From assembly GCA_000149225.2 (NCBI GenBank), contig CM000691.1, forward strand, positions 558,001 through 622,000: 64,000 nt of DNA, read 5' to 3'. This document shows, in pieces, positions 11,301-20,409 of the stretch. Under the pieces are notes generated by a model. The model was not told the origin of the DNA, did not search any database, and saw only the letters and a list, made by a program, of their open reading frames with translations. Numbering within the stretch: the stretch's first letter is position 1; each line of letters starts with the position of its first letter. Source of the DNA: Lachancea kluyveri NRRL Y-12651. Lineage: Eukaryota > Ascomycota > Saccharomycetes > Saccharomycetales > Saccharomycetaceae. Position numbers and translations under genes: made by a program.

Positions 11301-12339
11301 AGGTGAAAACTTTGTCAATGCTCTTCCTATCATCTATGATGAAAATGAAGACTTGTCCGACCTACAAAAGTCATTGCTATTTGGCGATAGACTAGAACAA
11401 CTGAATCTCCTGAGTAAAACCACAACCAAGGGTATATTAGACTCTTTGCTAAACATCAAACAAAACGTCTACGATAGGGAGTATATGAATTTGATGTCAC
11501 CTGCTTATCATGCGACAGCATCTGCACCACCCATCAACATCGAAGTTTTAAGCTCCATGAATTTTGCAAATAAAAAGAGATTAGAATTATTTGAACCAGA
11601 AGTTTCACAAGCGTTAGGTGCAATTCCACCTATTATCCAATACAACTTGCATGTTACCAAAGGAATTCCCCTCTCTGAATTGCCAAAATCTGAATTATTG
11701 CCTCAGCCGTTTAACAAGCAATTTTCTTCCTCTTGCATATCGATGCCTTCTATGGACAGGTTTATTACAGAATCTGCAAAATTGAAAAAGCTAGACGAAT
11801 TGTTGGTCAAATTGAAAAAAGATGGTCACCGTGTTTTGATCTATTTCCAAATGACCAGAATGATGGATTTAATGGAAGAGTATTTGACCTATAAACAGTA
11901 CAATCACATCCGTTTGGATGGTTCCTCTAAATTGGAGGACCGTCGCGATTTGGTCCACGATTGGCAAACAAAGCCTGAAATTTTTATTTTCTTGCTAAGT
12001 ACGAGGGCTGGTGGTCTCGGTATCAACTTAACCGCTGCAGACACAGTTATTTTCTATGATTCTGATTGGAATCCAACTATTGACTCCCAAGCCATGGATA
12101 GAGCACATAGATTGGGCCAAACCAAGCAAGTTACAGTTTACAGGCTATTGATCCGTGGTACTATAGAAGAGAGAATGAGAGACAGAGCTAAACAAAAAGA
12201 ACATGTGCAACAGGTTGTCATGGAAGGTAAAACTCAAGAGAAAAACATTCAAACCGTCGAAGCAAATGGCAATGGACCAGTTAAGCAAGGTACCGAGGGT
12301 CATGAGGCCGAAGTTAACGGCAAGAATCGGGTTTCTTAA
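8359..12339 (+). CDS. INO80: Ino80, ATPase of the INO80 chromatin remodeller
   Basis: A 1326-residue Snf2-family ATPase, somewhat shorter than S. cerevisiae Ino80 (about 1489). It is the motor of the nuclear INO80 complex, which slides nucleosomes and exchanges H2A.Z. The N-terminus is highly charged with acidic runs at about 140-220. An HSA/DBINO domain ([17 protein letters not shown]) spans about 340-465. The ATPase core has Walker A DEMGLGKT near 588, DEAQ near 697 (INO80-type rather than DEAH), and [11 protein letters not shown] large insertion separates the lobes, as is typical of this subfamily. The C-terminal lobe has [21 protein letters not shown] and DRAHRLGQ at about 1180-1255. The start [14 protein letters not shown] resembles known Ino80 starts. 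Confidence 0.98.
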   Translation: MSLAALLNKEDESPLRDSITNESPRTRFVGQLNEKFRAIATRDIREHQSQDWKMLNYQEFELLSEWNTQIRELGSNNFQLLLNNIDRNNKEYQNYQEYQKNKRQVYREQQEKLKAQVSQKKKKRTNIKKESNHKLQDHATDTDADLTQDDEANTEDEDNPQQHQSEDEEVEEDEIPDVVFDNEEEVGFIDDDTDDKDFSLDDERALAKNKKGGISSERTMIRREIAKMVNKNKNAKIKKRRFTNATITDYDPMEEKLELKITLKQFHVRQLKKLITESKRPLDDETAENSNKRKKPGPKPRSLGPNVSVDGLPTYGMKMTAKEARAIQRHYDNTYFMIWKDMSRKDSAKMARLVQQIQSTRAVNFKKTSSLVAREARKWQARNFKQVKDMQTRARRGVREMSSFWKKNEREERELKKKAEKEALEQAKREEEERENKRQARKLNFLLTQTELYSHFIGRKIKTDELEGSMADSSLKQKQQSQTNVDLSTTEATKNDVHSIDFENEDDAELQRKAAQNASSALMETQAKAKAFDHNPDEEEELNFQNPTSLGDITVAQPKMLACTLKEYQLKGLNWLANLYDQGINGILADEMGLGKTVQSISVLANLAERYNIWGPFIVVTPASTLHNWVNEIAKFVPDFKILPYWGNGSDRKVLRKFWDRKHLRYGKDAPFHVMITSYQMVVSDAAYLQKMKWQYMILDEAQAIKSSQSSRWKNLLSFHCRNRLLLTGTPIQNSMQELWALLHFIMPSLFDSHDEFSDWFSKDIESHAQSNTQLNQQQLRRLHMILKPFMLRRIKKNVQSELGDKIEIDVMCDLTHRQSKLYKVLKSQVTAYDAIENAACNDDVTSDQNLVNTVMQFRKVCNHPDLFERADVSSPFLFGEFGRTGSLSREGDLVDVMYSTKNPITFNLPRLVYDDLILPSYNNELSIRANLLYHTLNILHPANSFQLCQFLSKLTGLPPNEFNRLSQKPIVKRAIELDSKGENFVNALPIIYDENEDLSDLQKSLLFGDRLEQLNLLSKTTTKGILDSLLNIKQNVYDREYMNLMSPAYHATASAPPINIEVLSSMNFANKKRLELFEPEVSQALGAIPPIIQYNLHVTKGIPLSELPKSELLPQPFNKQFSSSCISMPSMDRFITESAKLKKLDELLVKLKKDGHRVLIYFQMTRMMDLMEEYLTYKQYNHIRLDGSSKLEDRRDLVHDWQTKPEIFIFLLSTRAGGLGINLTAADTVIFYDSDWNPTIDSQAMDRAHRLGQTKQVTVYRLLIRGTIEERMRDRAKQKEHVQQVVMEGKTQEKNIQTVEANGNGPVKQGTEGHEAEVNGKNRVS

Positions 12340-12436
12340 TCAATTCTTTGGATGATCATCGTTCTTGTATAAATACTATCTGCATATAACCAAAGACAAT
12401 CAAAACTTTCGTTCAATTCGACTCCACTGATTTACT

Positions 12437-15400
12437 TTATATAACTGCTTTTTTCGCTATTTCAATGTATTTGTCGTAATATTTTTTAAAACAATCATAA
12501 TCTTCTTTAGAAATGCATTTGGAAGACAGCGCATTGGTCTTATCAACTTTGATATCATGTAAAGCAAGCGCAAATGTACCTCTTTTCGAAATAGAAACAG
12601 CTACCGGAAGGAAATTGATCTCTTTCTTGATCACAGGCATATCATCCACAACCATTATATCGTCGTCAACATGGCTGCTTGTATCATCTCCGAAAAGTAT
12701 ATCAAAATCCTCATCAGTTTGCTTCTTGGGTTTTATTGCACTTTCCAGTTTAATTTCCTTCTCCTTTTGCACAGTCGCATCTAAGAAATCCTCATCTGAC
12801 TCCAAGTATCTAAGCATACCAGAGGTTTCGTCTGAATTTTTAATATCGTGTAGCACTAGAAAATAAAACAAGTAGTCCAAAACATAATCGGTTTCTGCTG
12901 TCCCGACTTTTCCATGCATACCTGGAACACCATATGTGTTGATCTTGTAGTGCAAGGTTTTGAAAACGTCTTCCAGAAAAGTCCTTGGTGTAACCAATTT
13001 GATTAAGTCAATCAGATAGTCTAAGTTGTAGTATGTACTACTATGCAAGTTCCAAAACGAGTTTATTTGATTGGCCATAATTTTGTTGATTGGATTGTCA
13101 TTCGAGATCAGAAAACGTGTGTACCCGAGCTGCTTTTGAGAATAACTATTATCGGAATTTAAGATTCGTGGATCAACATTGTAAAAATTAGCTGCAGTAG
13201 AAATGGATTCCAATTTAGATATTAAAAGTTCCAACTTTGGATCACCCTGAGATTCAGATGAATATATGCCATAATTAGACTGAGATTGAACACGGAAATG
13301 CTTCAAAGACTTTAACAAATTGACCGAACCTAGTCTCAAAATCAAATTATGCAATGGTTTAGACTCCTCATTAAGCGTACTTGGGTTGAAAAGAGAGTTC
13401 AGCACATCAAATATTGACTCTAATAGATTCCTTGGTAAATTTCGACTTTTCAAAGAGTTCAAATAGTCCTCAAGCCAGAAAACAATTTTGATTAAACCAA
13501 TCATCATAAATGGTTGTAGAAAATACTCGAAGCCACCAATCAAAACTGAAATATCTTTGACATTACCAATTTCAACAGCAGTTACACTTTGCTTGAAAAT
13601 AAATGGCACTAAAACAGATAAATCTTTTACGTTAGCAGATTTCATCAATGAATCTGAGATAGAGCCATTAACAAAAAGATCATGAGCCCAGTCCCTTAAC
13701 AATTTTGTAGACATGTCCTCAGTTTGGAATTCCGCCTTTGTTCCCAACCTAAACTCGTCTGGAATTTCTCCCAAACCTTTCATATATTGCAAAACGAATG
13801 ATTTCTCCAAGTCCGTTCGCCCCGAATTTAACAATGCATCTTGAAGAGAAATATCATAGGTTTGCGTAACATGGATAACAAAGACAAGAGCCATAGTGAA
13901 GGCCACAAACTCATTAAAATACTCCAAATCAGATTCATCTCCCATAGAATCAGTCAGGTTACGTACTTGAAAATCCCAAATCTTATCCAAAAACTTAACC
14001 ACTAAAACGACAAATTTTTCTGGAGCAAGAAAAGTGAAGATTGCAGTGAGGGAATGTCCGAAGTTAAAGCTTAGCAGACCACATAGTTTTCCAACTTTTT
14101 TATGGTCAAAGTTCTCAATGGAACTCGACAACTGATCAAAGATGATTGTAGCGATCTCCCTTTGTTTGGTTGCTGCAACAGCCTCAAAGTTCTGAAACAT
14201 CTGAACAACACCATTTTCATTGTTAGTAGTTAATGTATCAGAATTATTAAATAACATCTCTGCTTCCAAGGAATCCAAAGAATTGATAATGAACCTAGTC
14301 AAGTCATCGACAGACTCTTGAACACCTTGGGAATTTGCTATAATTAAGTTATCATTTGTCCTCAATGTCTTCAAATCTACCATTTGGTCTTCTCTTAAAA
14401 GCTCATTCAACGCATTAGGAGGTTGCTGCTTCAGCATAATTAGGTTTTTGAGAAAATCATGCCTGATATCTAAGTTGTTGGAAGGAAAATCATCGAATAA
14501 ATCATCATTGCTATTTTTGCTGTCCTCCTTATCAGAATAATACGACTTGATGGCTTTAACCACTTTATCGTCAACGTTTTCCAAGGCGTTCATAACAACA
14601 TGCGGTTTTCCTGGAATGTTATCTAGAATCAGCAGGGGAAGTCTCTTTGTGATAAACAGAATCCATTTCCGCTCGAGGAGATTAAAATTTGCATTGGTTT
14701 GGTGATATTGTTTATTGGAAACAAATTGCCCGAAGCAAATAAATGCAGTTTCCACCAGATCGCTGATCACAGTTTCCGAGGTTTGCGGAATTGAGCTCGA
14801 TCCTGGTACAGTAGACGCAGTAATGGATTGATACTTCAACAGAAATGTGCTATCATTAACATTCCAGTCATTTATTTTGTTATTCAACCACAAGTTTTTA
14901 TAGTAGCGAGTCAGTTTAACATCTTGATATTTTATTGTCAACGATCCAATACCTGCTGTTTTAGAGGCTAAGAGAGGACTAGGGACAAATTGTGGAGAAG
15001 TGATAGATGGTGTTGGCATAGTATTTGTTGGTAATGCGGTGGTGGATGCTGGTACAGATGTAGTAGCTGATGTTGGTATGGAAGGAGAGAAATTTAACTT
15101 TAATTCGATATCATTGGCAACTTTTTTGTAAAGTAGTCTATTGACTTTAGATATGCGAATCAGCAAGGACGAGAGATCATTTTTCGATTTGTCGTTGATA
15201 ATGGTTATAGGTCCAGGGGACAACTTCAAAACACTTTGAAGGAACTTGGTAATAGAGACGACCAGTTGATCTTTCAAAGAGTCAAACTCAACATTCAACA
15301 CCGAAGGAATAATTACATTACCCAAGTCTTTAGAAATTTGATCAACGACTAGCTTATCAGTTATTTTGAAGAAAAACGCACTTGATCTTGAGTAAAAATG

Positions 15401-15721
15401 GATTAGAACAGAGTGATTCTCCACTGAGTGAATTTGAGGTAGTAATCTTCTTACTAAATCTGGGTTGTAATGGATAAATATAATCTCCACGATATAATCT
15501 GCAATCAAAAGATTACTGCTAGTTTGTAGTAGCTTTATGAAGCTCCAAACTATAGTTTCGTATACTTGATCAGCTTCTGTTTTTTCAGCACTCTCTTCAT
15601 TATCGTTTATGATGGAACCAAATTTCTCATTGAAGAACTCATTATAGAAAACCAAAAACTGCTCTGAAGACAGGTGTCTGCTGGAGCAATTGAGAGCTAA
15701 CTGATAAACGGAGTCATTCAT
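12437..15721 (-). CDS. NUT1: Nut1/Med5, Mediator tail subunit
   Basis: A 1094-residue orthologue of Nut1 (S. cerevisiae about 1132 aa), a Mediator tail subunit acting in RNA polymerase II transcription. The chosen ATG at 15721 gives MNDSVYQLALNCSSRHLSSE, which parallels the S. cerevisiae start (ESVYNLALKCAERQL). The frame opens one codon further up at a GTG, which is not a yeast start. The protein is mostly helical with a Ser/Thr/Pro-rich insertion at about 213-250 and an acidic stretch near 1040-1060 (FDILFGDDTSSHVDDD). It faces INO80 tail to tail with a 97-bp gap, as do YGL150C and YGL151W. Confidence 0.95.
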   Translation of the reverse strand: MNDSVYQLALNCSSRHLSSEQFLVFYNEFFNEKFGSIINDNEESAEKTEADQVYETIVWSFIKLLQTSSNLLIADYIVEIIFIHYNPDLVRRLLPQIHSVENHSVLIHFYSRSSAFFFKITDKLVVDQISKDLGNVIIPSVLNVEFDSLKDQLVVSITKFLQSVLKLSPGPITIINDKSKNDLSSLLIRISKVNRLLYKKVANDIELKLNFSPSIPTSATTSVPASTTALPTNTMPTPSITSPQFVPSPLLASKTAGIGSLTIKYQDVKLTRYYKNLWLNNKINDWNVNDSTFLLKYQSITASTVPGSSSIPQTSETVISDLVETAFICFGQFVSNKQYHQTNANFNLLERKWILFITKRLPLLILDNIPGKPHVVMNALENVDDKVVKAIKSYYSDKEDSKNSNDDLFDDFPSNNLDIRHDFLKNLIMLKQQPPNALNELLREDQMVDLKTLRTNDNLIIANSQGVQESVDDLTRFIINSLDSLEAEMLFNNSDTLTTNNENGVVQMFQNFEAVAATKQREIATIIFDQLSSSIENFDHKKVGKLCGLLSFNFGHSLTAIFTFLAPEKFVVLVVKFLDKIWDFQVRNLTDSMGDESDLEYFNEFVAFTMALVFVIHVTQTYDISLQDALLNSGRTDLEKSFVLQYMKGLGEIPDEFRLGTKAEFQTEDMSTKLLRDWAHDLFVNGSISDSLMKSANVKDLSVLVPFIFKQSVTAVEIGNVKDISVLIGGFEYFLQPFMMIGLIKIVFWLEDYLNSLKSRNLPRNLLESIFDVLNSLFNPSTLNEESKPLHNLILRLGSVNLLKSLKHFRVQSQSNYGIYSSESQGDPKLELLISKLESISTAANFYNVDPRILNSDNSYSQKQLGYTRFLISNDNPINKIMANQINSFWNLHSSTYYNLDYLIDLIKLVTPRTFLEDVFKTLHYKINTYGVPGMHGKVGTAETDYVLDYLFYFLVLHDIKNSDETSGMLRYLESDEDFLDATVQKEKEIKLESAIKPKKQTDEDFDILFGDDTSSHVDDDIMVVDDMPVIKKEINFLPVAVSISKRGTFALALHDIKVDKTNALSSKCISKEDYDCFKKYYDKYIEIAKKAVI

Positions 15722-15912
15722 CACAGATACTATCAGATAACTTTGTTTTTCAACGGTGAACGATCAAACTGATTAATCCGAGATCGATGAAGATATGTGG
15801 TCTTAGAGATCGGTTATAGGAATATCGTTATGTACGTACGAGGTAGCAACCTTCAACATATGAGGTTAGTTGATATGAACATACATAATTATAGGGATAT
15901 AAAAGAAGAGAA
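15722..15912. other. NUT1 promoter / PEX14 3' flank
   Basis: The 191-bp spacer lies between two minus-strand genes. Nothing beyond AT-rich flanking DNA was recognised in it. Confidence 0.5.
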
Positions 15913-16932
15913 TCATGGTGTCTTATCACCTTCATTAGAAACATCCGTTTCCGCATCTTCCATTGCCTTTTGCCAGTCTGGAATACCACTATTACCCGAG
16001 GATATCGCACTTTTCTGCCATTCGGGGATGGACCCTCCGTTGGTATTGGCAGTACCGTTGGCCAAAGTTTCTTCTCTGGACTTCTTCCAAGCGGGGACTT
16101 TCGTGTCTTCATCTTTCTTCGAAAGCTTCATCTTGGCCAAAATTTCAGATGCCGAAGGGACAGCGTTGGCCCCTGGGATGCCATTAGTATTCGAAGAATC
16201 ATCTCCGGCCGGCGAAGAAGCCTTAGCCAAATTACTGTTCTTAATTAGACTTTTTAGAGAGCTCAATTCATCATTAACTTTTTTCAGCTCACGTACATTA
16301 TCATTACTAGACACAAATTTGTCAATTGTATTCTGTAGGTTTGTCATCTCCAATTTCAGCATTCTGAATTCATCCTCAATCCTTTGTCTTGTTCTGGAAG
16401 TATCATCTAAAGTAGTTTGCAATTCGACAACTGTTTTGTCCAATTCTTTTAACTTCTCTTCCTCTTGCTGCCTGTATGTCTCCTGCTCCTGCTCAATAGA
16501 GGATAACAACTTTTCAACCTTATCAAATTGACCTAAAATCTCTTCTTTGTCCTGTGCTAGCTTGGTTTTTGGTTCTGGTAAGATGTTTGGGACAATGTAA
16601 CGTTTGGTAAGCTCATATATACCGTAACATAGACCGACACTTGCCGTCGCCATGATAAAGTAGTCTTTCCAGTCGCGACGGGGCAAAGGTGGCGGGACAG
16701 CTTCATACGTGTAGGTGTTTTTATGGTCTTCAGCCGGAACTACTTCTTTGAGTGCAGAATCTGTTTCTTGAGCCTTTTTCAGCGCTATTTGGATCTCTTC
16801 CTGGGTTAGCCCCTTCGATTGTAGAAATTCAATCTTCTTCGTCAATGGGGCATCAGCAACGCTTGAATCCTTTAAGAAGGAAATTGCAGACCGAAATAGC
16901 TCAGACCTATCTTCATTGATGTTTCCAGGCAT
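15913..16932 (-). CDS. PEX14: Pex14, peroxisomal docking protein
   Basis: The open frame begins at 17040, but homology begins at the ATG at 16932 (MPGNINEDRSELFRSAISFL), so the protein is taken as 339 residues (S. cerevisiae 341). The N-terminal Pex14 fold (ELFRSAISFLKDSSV...KKIEFLQSKGLTQEEI) binds Pex5 and Pex13. A PPPLPRRDWKDYF motif at about residues 80-92 matches the ligand of the Pex13 SH3 domain and leads into a short hydrophobic segment (about 92-109). A coiled coil follows (about 125-235), then a low-complexity C-terminus. It docks cargo receptors Pex5 and Pex7 at the peroxisomal membrane. It shares a 161-bp divergent promoter with LYS5. Confidence 0.95.
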   Translation of the reverse strand: MPGNINEDRSELFRSAISFLKDSSVADAPLTKKIEFLQSKGLTQEEIQIALKKAQETDSALKEVVPAEDHKNTYTYEAVPPPLPRRDWKDYFIMATASVGLCYGIYELTKRYIVPNILPEPKTKLAQDKEEILGQFDKVEKLLSSIEQEQETYRQQEEEKLKELDKTVVELQTTLDDTSRTRQRIEDEFRMLKLEMTNLQNTIDKFVSSNDNVRELKKVNDELSSLKSLIKNSNLAKASSPAGDDSSNTNGIPGANAVPSASEILAKMKLSKKDEDTKVPAWKKSREETLANGTANTNGGSIPEWQKSAISSGNSGIPDWQKAMEDAETDVSNEGDKTP

Positions 16933-17093
16933 CTCTAGTGACTTACTGAGCTTTTGTTTGTCCTGTTTTTTACTTTGTAATTTCTTTACCGTTTTTTTTG
17001 TTAGCAAGAGTTGCGCTGCTGATTTCAACAGTAATACCACGGCTGCCTTTAGCCAACAGCACCGCAGAGTCGAAACAACCCAGAACTACAGAA

Positions 17094-17894
17094 ATGGAGC
17101 ACTTAAAGACGCTAATCGAGCAAAACAAAGATCTACGGGTGATACTGGTTGTAGACTCAAAAGATAATTACTTACTAGACGATTTTCACTTTGAAACGGC
17201 GATGCGGTTGCTTCCCTTACATACACAGAGTAAAATCCTTGGTAAAAGACCCGAAATCAGGAAAGTTTCGTTGTGCAATCAGCTACTACAACTGTTTGGA
17301 TGTGCATTTTTAACTGGGAAAAAACCTTCCGCGATAGAGTTCGTTGTTGGAACTCATGGTAAACCTCGTATAAAGGATGGTAGTGTTGCATACAGCATGT
17401 CCAACAGTGATGGAATAACGGTGATGTATTTAAAGAGAAGTGAGCCTACGACAAGTGTTGGAGTTGACCTGGCGACCACTAAGGATTGCGAGCAGTGGGA
17501 AACCGATTATCTGCACATGTTTAAAGATATTTTTTCTGCCCAAGAGTATTTATACCTCCAGGATTTACCTTGCGGTCCCATCAGGGACAGCACATTTACA
17601 CATTACTGGTCACTGAAAGAGGCATACACCAAATATACGGGTACTGGCCTCAATTGTGACCTGTCTAGTGTGGATTTCAAAAATGTAGATCCCTTGGAGC
17701 GATCAAAGTCGCAGAGAGTCTTAACTCACAACAACTCCGAAACTCACCTGTTCCTATCAAGTTGGCTCGACGATAAACAGATACTCACCATCTGTGATGG
17801 TCCTAGCGATTCCAACAACCAAACTCTGATTGATGTTCCCACAGTTAACCTGCATATTAAAATAATTGTACAATATTTAAGTAGTATAAAATGA
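17094..17894 (+). CDS. LYS5: Lys5, phosphopantetheinyl transferase
   Basis: The frame opens at 16998, but homology supports the ATG at 17094 (MEHLKTLIEQNKDLRVI), giving 266 residues (S. cerevisiae 272). The upstream 32 codons overlap PEX14's own upstream frame and have no counterpart. Lys5 transfers 4'-phosphopantetheine from CoA to the alpha-aminoadipate reductase Lys2, activating it for lysine synthesis. Both family motifs are present: VGVDLA near residue 120 and WSLKEAYTKYTGTGL near 172. FGCAFLTG and HGKPRI also match the family. LYS12, another lysine-pathway gene, lies about 45 kb away in the same window. Confidence 0.95.
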   Translation: MEHLKTLIEQNKDLRVILVVDSKDNYLLDDFHFETAMRLLPLHTQSKILGKRPEIRKVSLCNQLLQLFGCAFLTGKKPSAIEFVVGTHGKPRIKDGSVAYSMSNSDGITVMYLKRSEPTTSVGVDLATTKDCEQWETDYLHMFKDIFSAQEYLYLQDLPCGPIRDSTFTHYWSLKEAYTKYTGTGLNCDLSSVDFKNVDPLERSKSQRVLTHNNSETHLFLSSWLDDKQILTICDGPSDSNNQTLIDVPTVNLHIKIIVQYLSSIK

Positions 17895-18029
17895 TCTTTA
17901 TCCATCAAGTGATCCATTTTGTTTATTTTTTTTTTAACGTATTTTGTTTTATTTCATTTTTCTTATTTGGATGTTTCCCTTTATCAAACGAACAAACCCA
18001 AAGAAGATCATCTTACCCAGGCTTCAATT

Positions 18030-18929
18030 ATGGCGGAACGTCCCAAAACATCATCTCATCTTATTGGAGGGTTCGTAGGAGGGTTAACATCTGCCATCGT
18101 TTTACAACCCTTTGATCTACTAAAAACTAGACTACAACAGAATAAGGATACAACCTTATGGGGTACACTAAAAGAAATTCGGAGTCCTAAGCAACTATGG
18201 AGAGGAGCTTTACCATCGAGCTTGAGAACTTCGATTGGCAGTGCATTGTACCTATCAACCCTTAATGTGTTTAGAACAGCCATGGCCAAAGGGAAAACTC
18301 AGACGCTCAACCCTGGTAGTAGTTTTTTGCCCCAATTGACTATGTATGAGAACTTGGCATCTGGTGCGTTTACGAGAGGTGTTGTCGGGTTTATCACTAT
18401 GCCAATTACTATCATCAAAGTAAGATACGAATCGACGATGTACAGTTATAAAAGCTTGGGAGAGGCCACGAGACACATTTATTCTACCGAAGGTATCCGT
18501 GGGTTCTTCAACGGTTGTGGTGCCACAGTTATGAGGGATGCTCCCTATGCTGGTCTTTATGTTCTTCTCTATGAGAAGGCAAAATTACTAGTGCCTATGA
18601 TGCTTCCATCTTCCACGATTTCTTATGATGAAGCGGGAATGTTTACTACTTACACCTCTACTGTGGTGAACTCAATAAGTGCGTTTATGTCCGCAAGTTT
18701 GGCCACCACAATCACTTCACCCTTTGATACAATTAAAACAAGGATGCAATTAGATCCTACCAAATTTTCCGGCTTTTATAAAACGTTGGTTCTAATTGTT
18801 TCAAAAGAGAAGTTCAAGAATTTATTCGATGGACTGACTCTAAGATTGACCAGAAAAGCATTCAGCGCAGGTATCGCATGGGGTATCTATGAGGAACTAA
18901 TCAAAAGATTCATGGCCTACAGCAAGTGA
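18030..18929 (+). CDS. HEM25: Hem25, mitochondrial glycine carrier
   Basis: The open frame starts at 17919, but the family start is the ATG at 18030 (MAERPKTSSHLIGGFVGG), giving 299 residues (S. cerevisiae 307). Three mitochondrial carrier repeats are marked by PFDLLKTR, PITIIKVR and PFDTIKTR, with LWRGALPSSLRTSIGSALY and GFFNGCGATVMRDAPYAGLY after the first two. The protein imports glycine across the inner membrane for 5-aminolevulinate synthesis, the first step of haem formation. It is the orthologue of YDL119C, interleaved here between the chromosome VII orthologues LYS5 and CDC43. Confidence 0.95.
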   Translation: MAERPKTSSHLIGGFVGGLTSAIVLQPFDLLKTRLQQNKDTTLWGTLKEIRSPKQLWRGALPSSLRTSIGSALYLSTLNVFRTAMAKGKTQTLNPGSSFLPQLTMYENLASGAFTRGVVGFITMPITIIKVRYESTMYSYKSLGEATRHIYSTEGIRGFFNGCGATVMRDAPYAGLYVLLYEKAKLLVPMMLPSSTISYDEAGMFTTYTSTVVNSISAFMSASLATTITSPFDTIKTRMQLDPTKFSGFYKTLVLIVSKEKFKNLFDGLTLRLTRKAFSAGIAWGIYEELIKRFMAYSK

Positions 18930-18989
18930 TCCCCTCCTTAGACTTTGGTGGCAACATGATATAAAAAACTAGTTATAGAGATATTTTAG

Positions 18990-20081
18990 TTACTCAAACC
19001 AATACCGAGAAATGTCCTTTGGTATACACAGTACACCATCAAAGAGATTTTCTGTGATGTTTAGTGCAGCTATACCTAAACAGGTGTGATAGATATCAGG
19101 ATTATCTTCGTCATTCTTTGAAAACCCGCCTAAAAGGCTATTCTGAGTTCTTTTCAGTAAATAATCTGTGACTAAATCCGTTTGGCACAACGATTTAAAA
19201 TCTTTTGTTAAGATTTGTAGTGAATTCAGGCACCAAAATGCATAACACGTATCTGCAAATTTATTCTCTCTGCCTTGAAATCCACCCGAATCCTTCTCAT
19301 CATAGTACTCGTAGGGCTTCATTAACCCCATGCATCCTTCAGCCGAAACCTGCCTTTGAAGGACCCACGAAACAGTCTTCCTTTGAAAATCAGGTGAAGT
19401 TTTATCCAATAGTCCCAATAACTGGAGCATCGATAGCGCGCATGAGGTATACCCTGCATGAGGTTCATCAAACCGGCCAAATCCACCATTAACACATGAT
19501 TGACTTAATGTATAGCGCAGGAGTTTGTTCACATCGATGTGCTTGTTGAACTCTTCCACAGACCTGCATCCTAAAATGTAAAGTATTGCAACAGCGATAT
19601 AGCAGAATCTCAAATCGTTGGCGTCTATCGGAGAAGAATGGCCATTTCCAGAAATATCCAATGACGAAACAAATGATCCAACACTTTCTAATTGGCATTT
19701 ACCAATAAAGCGGAAAAGGCTTTCTCTGTCTACATGGTTATCGAAGAACGTATGGTCTTTTAGGCATAATATGATCAAAAGCGCAAATAAAGTGTTTGGA
19801 AGACTCATGGTTGGTATATCTTCAACATCCATTGTAGCACTACCTATAAATCCAGATACTTTACCACTTTTCAATTGAACTTGCGTATAATGTTGGTATA
19901 GCCATTCTTTACTTGATTCGTACTTTTTGGACACGTCCTCCCCTAAGGACGCAAGACCTACTATCGAGTAGAATACAATAGCAATCTTGTTTGGATCATG
20001 TTCTTGATGTGAGGAGGGCAGGAATGCCAAATGGCGTTCTATGTATTTAATGTGCTTCTTTACAAGTAGCTCTGAATTCAT
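18990..20081 (-). CDS. CDC43: Cdc43, geranylgeranyltransferase I beta subunit
   Basis: A 363-residue protein (S. cerevisiae 376) of the prenyltransferase beta-subunit fold. The repeats are visible as GGFGRFDEPHAGYTSCALSM, GGFQGRENKFADTCYAFWCL and GGFSKNDEDNPDIYHTCLG. The Asp and Cys of FADTCYAFW and the His of YHTCLG are the expected zinc ligands. With Ram2 it attaches geranylgeranyl to CaaL proteins such as Rho1 and Cdc42 in the cytosol. It is convergent with HEM25, with a 60-bp gap. Confidence 0.96.
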   Translation of the reverse strand: MNSELLVKKHIKYIERHLAFLPSSHQEHDPNKIAIVFYSIVGLASLGEDVSKKYESSKEWLYQHYTQVQLKSGKVSGFIGSATMDVEDIPTMSLPNTLFALLIILCLKDHTFFDNHVDRESLFRFIGKCQLESVGSFVSSLDISGNGHSSPIDANDLRFCYIAVAILYILGCRSVEEFNKHIDVNKLLRYTLSQSCVNGGFGRFDEPHAGYTSCALSMLQLLGLLDKTSPDFQRKTVSWVLQRQVSAEGCMGLMKPYEYYDEKDSGGFQGRENKFADTCYAFWCLNSLQILTKDFKSLCQTDLVTDYLLKRTQNSLLGGFSKNDEDNPDIYHTCLGIAALNITENLFDGVLCIPKDISRYWFE

Positions 20082-20409
20082 GTGTCTTTTGTCGCTATAT
20101 CGTCTCGAGCGCTACTCAATATTTGAGCATCAGTTCTAAGAATTTTTCCGCTTAATTTGCAATATCACAAACATTCGGTGAAAAATAGGTAAAATGAGTA
20201 CGTCAGATAAGGCATATATCTTAAGCAGATCATTGTACTGAAGAATGCTAGTTCATTGCCCTACTCGCTTTTCTTATCCAAGATTGAAGCAAATGCGTGG
20301 GTAATCAACCAACCGTCTACGGCATTCAAGTTTTCAAGATAGCGCCGTTTAGCACAGATAGTCGTAAGTGGTCATAAATGGTCATAAAAGAAAAGGCATA
20401 TAGAATTAC
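20082..20409. other. CDC43 promoter / AMS1 3' flank
   Basis: The spacer of about 330 bp lies between two minus-strand genes. A short direct repeat (GTGGTCATAAATGGTCATAAA) lies at 20370-20390. No gene was recognised. Confidence 0.5.

Noticed and set aside
14221-14230. Minus-strand TACTAAC in NUT1 as evidence for an intron
   Set aside because: It lies inside the continuous NUT1 coding frame that matches the family across the site; coincidence.
15797-16531. 244-codon plus-strand ORF opposite PEX14
   Set aside because: It is the shadow of the PEX14 frame, with Ser/Leu-rich translation produced by the charged coiled coil on the other strand.
16933-17093. Upstream extensions of PEX14 (to 17040) and LYS5 (from 16998)
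   Set aside because: The extensions overlap each other on opposite strands and have no counterpart in the S. cerevisiae proteins; internal ATGs match the family starts.
17919-18029. 37-residue hydrophobic extension of HEM25
   Set aside because: The segment is Phe-rich, read from T tracts, and mitochondrial carriers of this family begin at the MAERP start.
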